Below are positions 5,039-7,873 of a DNA stretch of 7,873 bases, piece by piece (the stretch's first letter is position 1; every line of letters begins with the position of its first letter). The notes beneath the pieces are model-generated. The model was not told the DNA's origin. It saw only the letters and a program-made list of their open reading frames with translations, and searched no databases. The position numbers and the translations under genes were made by a program. This DNA is from UBA7692 sp964552715 (GTDB taxonomy: Bacteria > Bacteroidota > Bacteroidia > Chitinophagales > LD1): positions 1-7,873 of the forward strand of contig CAZKHZ010000174.1 in the NCBI GenBank assembly GCA_964552715.1, given 5' to 3'.

Positions 5039-7438
5039 ATGCAAAAATTATTGCCTTTACTTTTTCTATTTGCTTTTGCCGCAAAACTTTATGCCCACGA
5101 TTCCTTGCAATGCTATCAACCCGACCCGAATGGTCGCTATCGCGAACACAATGTTGACTTTCAGAAATTAGTATTGGAAGTTACACTTCAGCCAAAAGTA
5201 GGTAAGGTTATCGGCTCTGCTAATTACAAGTTTCAACCCATTCAGCCCAATGTAGATACTTTGTATTTGGATGCTCCTGCCATAAAAATAAAAGAGGTGA
5301 AATTAGATGGCAAGGCAATTGAATTTAAAAGCAATGAAGCTGGTGTCACTTTAAAATTTGGAGCAAAATTAAGCTGGAATAAAAGCTATTCATTAGTTAT
5401 CAATTATGAAGCCAACCCGCGCAAAGGCTTACACTTCATCGGTTGGAACGACCCAAACAATCTTTCGCGCAAACAGATTTGGACACAAGGACAAGGCATT
5501 GACAACCGCCATTGGTTTCCTTGTTATGATGATGTAAATGATAGACTGATAACCGAAACCATCATCACTTTCGATTCAACTTACACAGTGGTATCAAACG
5601 GCAAGTTATTATCTAAAAAGAAAAATGCCGATGCCACTTTCACCTGGCATTATGCTATGAATAAGCCCCATGTACCATACCTTTTGATGCTTGCTATTGA
5701 TAAGTTTGCTTATAAGGATGTAGTATCAAACAATGGCATTGTGAGCCGCCAATATTACTATGCCGACCGTCCCGAAACTTTTGCGCCAACCTATCAATAC
5801 AGCAAAGAAATGATGGACTGGTTGCCGAAAGAATTAGGCGTGCCGTATCCGTGGGAAGTGTATGCAAATGTGCCTGTGCAAGATTTTATGTATGGTGCAA
5901 TGGAAAACACCTCCGCAACTATTTACACCGATTTTTATTTGCAAGATGCGCGTCAGGCTTTGGATAGAAACTATGTTGCCACGAACGCGCACGAACTTAC
6001 ACATCAATGGTTTGGCGATTTAATTACAGAATGGAGTGCCACGCATCATTGGCTGCACGAAAGTTTTGCAACTTACTATGCCAAACTTTTTTCTCGCTCC
6101 GTTTATGGCGAATCGCAGTATCAATGGAACAGGCGCAACGAATATTATCAGGCGCGAAATGCCGATGACCGCGACAAATTTCCGGTGGCACATTCGCAAG
6201 GCGGAAGCAATCGCCATTACCCGAAGGGAAGTGCTGTGATTGATATGCTGCGCCATGTTGCAGGCGATTCTATTTATAAAAAAGCTGTGACTCACTATTT
6301 AGAAAAACATAAATTCGGCAATGTGGATACGCACGATTTCTGGCGTGCCTTTATGGAATGTTGTGGTATGAATTTAGATTGGTTTTTTGATGAATGGATT
6401 TATCACAGCGGTTATCCTGTTTTCAATGTTCAATTGGATACTACACAAAACGGCAAGCTGAATTTATATGTGCAGCAAACACAATCGCCAAATGAATCGG
6501 GTAAGCTATTTACTATGCCTCTAAAAGCGCAGGTGTTTTATACTGATGGCACCAATAACGTGCAAACCGCATTGCTGAAAGGCATGGATACCTTTTCTTT
6601 TTCAGTGAATAAAAAAGTAGGTTATGTATTGTTCGACCCAGGTGATAATATTTTGAAAAAAGTGACTTTCATTAAGCCGTTAAACTATCTTGCAAGTCAA
6701 GCATCTTCTGCACCAAATTTTATTGATAGATATGACGCTATTACTGCGCTTCGCCTTTTTGATGTTGAGAAGAAAAAAGATATTCTTCTATCTGTTTTTA
6801 ATCAGGAAAATTATCACCCTGTTAAGACGGAGATAATCTATCAGTTGCGCAAAGAGAAAGACGAAGCCTCGCTTATCCTTTTCAAAAAAGCAACTGCCGA
6901 TAAAGATTTAAACGTGCGCAAAGCTGCAGTTGAAGACATAGATTCTATTCCACCTGTTCTTTTGACAGGCTACGAAAAATTATTGCGCGACTCTTCCTAC
7001 ACAGTTATTGAAATCACACTGCGCAAGCTGTGCAAATTGTATCCTTTTCAAAAAGCAAGGTATTTAGACATTACTAAAAATATTGAGGGCAGCAGCCGCA
7101 ATGTTGAAATAGCATGGTTGGAAATTAAATCATCCATTGAATTTGAAAAAAGCGTGAATCGTTTGGTAGAACTCACTTCTAACAGTTATGAATTTCGTAC
7201 GCGCACGAAAGCAATGGACGCTTTGGAACGTGTTGATTTTTCAAACGAAAAACTCATCAATAATTTGATTGATGCTACACTCAATCCAAATTCGCGCTTA
7301 TCCAATCCGGCACAAGGCACTATCCGGAACTTCTTAAAGCAAGATAAGTTTCGCGAAATGTTCACTGCCATAGTTGCCATGAATGAGTGGCAAGATTGGC
7401 AAAAGAAAATTTTGGAAAACTTATTAGTAAAGAAATAG
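5039..7438 (+). CDS. Secreted M1-family zinc metallopeptidase (aminopeptidase N-like)
   Basis: A 799-residue exported enzyme expected to remove N-terminal residues from peptides outside the inner membrane. Residues 1-19 are a signal peptide (MQKLLPLLFLFAFAAKLYA). An N-terminal beta-rich saddle domain (about 20-215) includes WTQGQGIDNRHWFPCYDD. The catalytic domain holds the exopeptidase motif GAMEN (286-290), the zinc site HELTH (318-322) with the third ligand E341 exactly 18 residues on, and the catalytic-type Tyr in HYPKGSAV (Y394). The usual WLNEGFA around the third ligand reads WLHESFA here. After about residue 540 the protein is mostly helical with HEAT-like repeats, as in many M1 enzymes. 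No lipobox and no obvious C-terminal sorting domain. The start is ATG 5039, not the in-frame TTG at 5015, because it begins directly with the signal peptide. The stop abuts the convergent thioredoxin-family gene. Confidence 0.95.
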   Translation: MQKLLPLLFLFAFAAKLYAHDSLQCYQPDPNGRYREHNVDFQKLVLEVTLQPKVGKVIGSANYKFQPIQPNVDTLYLDAPAIKIKEVKLDGKAIEFKSNEAGVTLKFGAKLSWNKSYSLVINYEANPRKGLHFIGWNDPNNLSRKQIWTQGQGIDNRHWFPCYDDVNDRLITETIITFDSTYTVVSNGKLLSKKKNADATFTWHYAMNKPHVPYLLMLAIDKFAYKDVVSNNGIVSRQYYYADRPETFAPTYQYSKEMMDWLPKELGVPYPWEVYANVPVQDFMYGAMENTSATIYTDFYLQDARQALDRNYVATNAHELTHQWFGDLITEWSATHHWLHESFATYYAKLFSRSVYGESQYQWNRRNEYYQARNADDRDKFPVAHSQGGSNRHYPKGSAVIDMLRHVAGDSIYKKAVTHYLEKHKFGNVDTHDFWRAFMECCGMNLDWFFDEWIYHSGYPVFNVQLDTTQNGKLNLYVQQTQSPNESGKLFTMPLKAQVFYTDGTNNVQTALLKGMDTFSFSVNKKVGYVLFDPGDNILKKVTFIKPLNYLASQASSAPNFIDRYDAITALRLFDVEKKKDILLSVFNQENYHPVKTEIIYQLRKEKDEASLILFKKATADKDLNVRKAAVEDIDSIPPVLLTGYEKLLRDSSYTVIEITLRKLCKLYPFQKARYLDITKNIEGSSRNVEIAWLEIKSSIEFEKSVNRLVELTSNSYEFRTRTKAMDALERVDFSNEKLINNLIDATLNPNSRLSNPAQGTIRNFLKQDKFREMFTAIVAMNEWQDWQKKILENLLVKK

Positions 7439-7753
7439 TCACAGCGTATTCAATAACTCCAAAACATTTTCCTCTTTTGATGTGCTTTGCGCTGCAACCA
7501 ACTCACCTTTTTTAAAAGTGGCGAAGAATGGAAGATTGTCAACCCCTGCAAGTTTTCTTGCCTCTGGACTCAACTCTGCATTTACTTCCAAAAAACAAAT
7601 TCCTGCAAAACGTTCATCGTTTGAAAGTCGCTTAAATTTTGGAGCGAATAATTTGCACGAGCCACACCAGTCGGCAAAGTATTTCACAATTACTTTTTCG
7701 TTTGCTTGAAGCGCCTGCGCAAAATCGCTATCGGTATATAAGGTAACTGCCAT
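7439..7753 (-). CDS. Thioredoxin-family protein with a WCGSC active site
   Basis: A 104-residue protein with a complete thioredoxin fold: TLYTDSDFAQAL at the N-terminus, the active-site motif FADWCGSCK (26-34, C30 and C33), the cis-proline segment NLPFF (P75) and a final helix. It lacks a signal peptide, so it should act in the cytoplasm as a thiol-disulphide reductant. Classical TrxA has WCGPC; the Ser here should change redox potential, so this may be a secondary thioredoxin. Starts at ATG 7753. Its TGA begins at 7441 and ends at 7439, immediately next to the last base of the M1 peptidase stop on the other strand, so neither gene has room for its own terminator outside the other's coding sequence. 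Confidence 0.95.
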   Translation of the reverse strand: MAVTLYTDSDFAQALQANEKVIVKYFADWCGSCKLFAPKFKRLSNDERFAGICFLEVNAELSPEARKLAGVDNLPFFATFKKGELVAAQSTSKEENVLELLNTL

Positions 7754-7779
7754 TGTTATTTTCTCTTTTAAATTGCGGT

Positions 7780-7787
7780 CAAATAAA
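7780..7787 (-). promoter_or_regulatory. Weak -7-like box upstream of the thioredoxin-family gene
   Basis: TTTATTTG on the minus strand ends in the TTTG of the Bacteroidota -7 element but has T instead of A at the second position. It would give a leader of about 20 nt before ATG 7753. Only suggestive. Confidence 0.2.
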
Positions 7788-7830
7788 GAGTAAAAAGGTT
7801 AATTGAAAAAAAGAGAAAAAAGAAAGTGCC

Positions 7831-7873
7831 ATGAACCCATTCAAAAATCAATCTAAAATTTCATTGATTTCAC
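7831..7873 (+). CDS. Possible start of a plus-strand gene running off the right edge
   Basis: From ATG 7831 the frame stays open for 14 codons to the end of the window (MNPFKNQSKISLIS). The preceding 25 bases are purine-rich (GAAAAAAGAAAG), as is common before Bacteroidota starts. The basic beginning turning hydrophobic could be the start of a signal peptide. It would be divergent from the thioredoxin-family gene. Fourteen codons are too few to prove a gene or suggest a family. Confidence 0.3.
   Translation, partial: MNPFKNQSKISLIS

Noticed and set aside
6020..6295. Minus-strand open frame of 91 codons inside the M1 peptidase gene
   Set aside because: It lies opposite the zinc-binding catalytic region, which is unmistakably coding on the plus strand.
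1..7873. Defence system, mobile element, CRISPR array, tRNA or rRNA
   Set aside because: No transposase, integrase, nuclease, spaced direct repeats or RNA-gene-like sequence was seen; almost the entire window is explained by conserved protein genes.

Overview
This AT-rich window reads as ordinary chromosomal housekeeping and envelope DNA from a member of the Bacteroidota. Four things point there. Matches to the Bacteroidota -7 promoter consensus TAnnTTTG lie directly in front of start codons. No gene has a convincing Shine-Dalgarno sequence. The protein types are typical of the phylum: a YbgC-like thioesterase with VYYGNY, a Cys_rich_CWC/DUF5522 protein, a short PanD, a stand-alone RfaE2 and an M1 peptidase with a helical tail. 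The species cannot be named from the sequence.

Layout. Positions 1-2132 are on the minus strand: a partial gene for a secreted protein of unknown function (its start is in the window, its end lies beyond the left edge), preceded by a BamA/TamA-type (Omp85) outer-membrane barrel protein. A divergent intergenic region of about 150 bp follows. Positions 2279-7438 are on the plus strand: a hotdog thioesterase, a small 12-cysteine protein fused from two zinc-ribbon-like families, aspartate 1-decarboxylase (panD), an 8-TM-like LPG_synthase_TM/UPF0104 membrane protein, the adenylyltransferase half of the ADP-heptose pathway (rfaE2), and a secreted M1 metallopeptidase. A thioredoxin-family gene (minus, 7439-7753) meets the peptidase gene tail to tail with no base between them. 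A possible new plus-strand gene begins at 7831 and runs off the right edge.

The genes do not form one pathway. Envelope themes dominate: outer-membrane insertion, a lipid-handling-type membrane protein, heptose activation and an exported peptidase. Cofactor synthesis (pantothenate/CoA via panD) and acyl-CoA hydrolysis are also present. The thioesterase and cysteine-rich gene (18 bp apart), and panD and the membrane protein (3 bp apart), look co-transcribed.

I did not find a defence system, mobile element, CRISPR array, RNA gene or other plainly novel system. The most interesting pattern is regulatory: at four genes a -7-like box ends exactly 4 nt before the chosen start codon, at panD 8 nt before, implying leaderless or nearly leaderless mRNAs, two with GTG starts. 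Other points worth a look are the cysteine-rich fusion, a perfect 8-bp hairpin after the membrane-protein gene, and a 10-bp inverted repeat bracketing an intergenic region.
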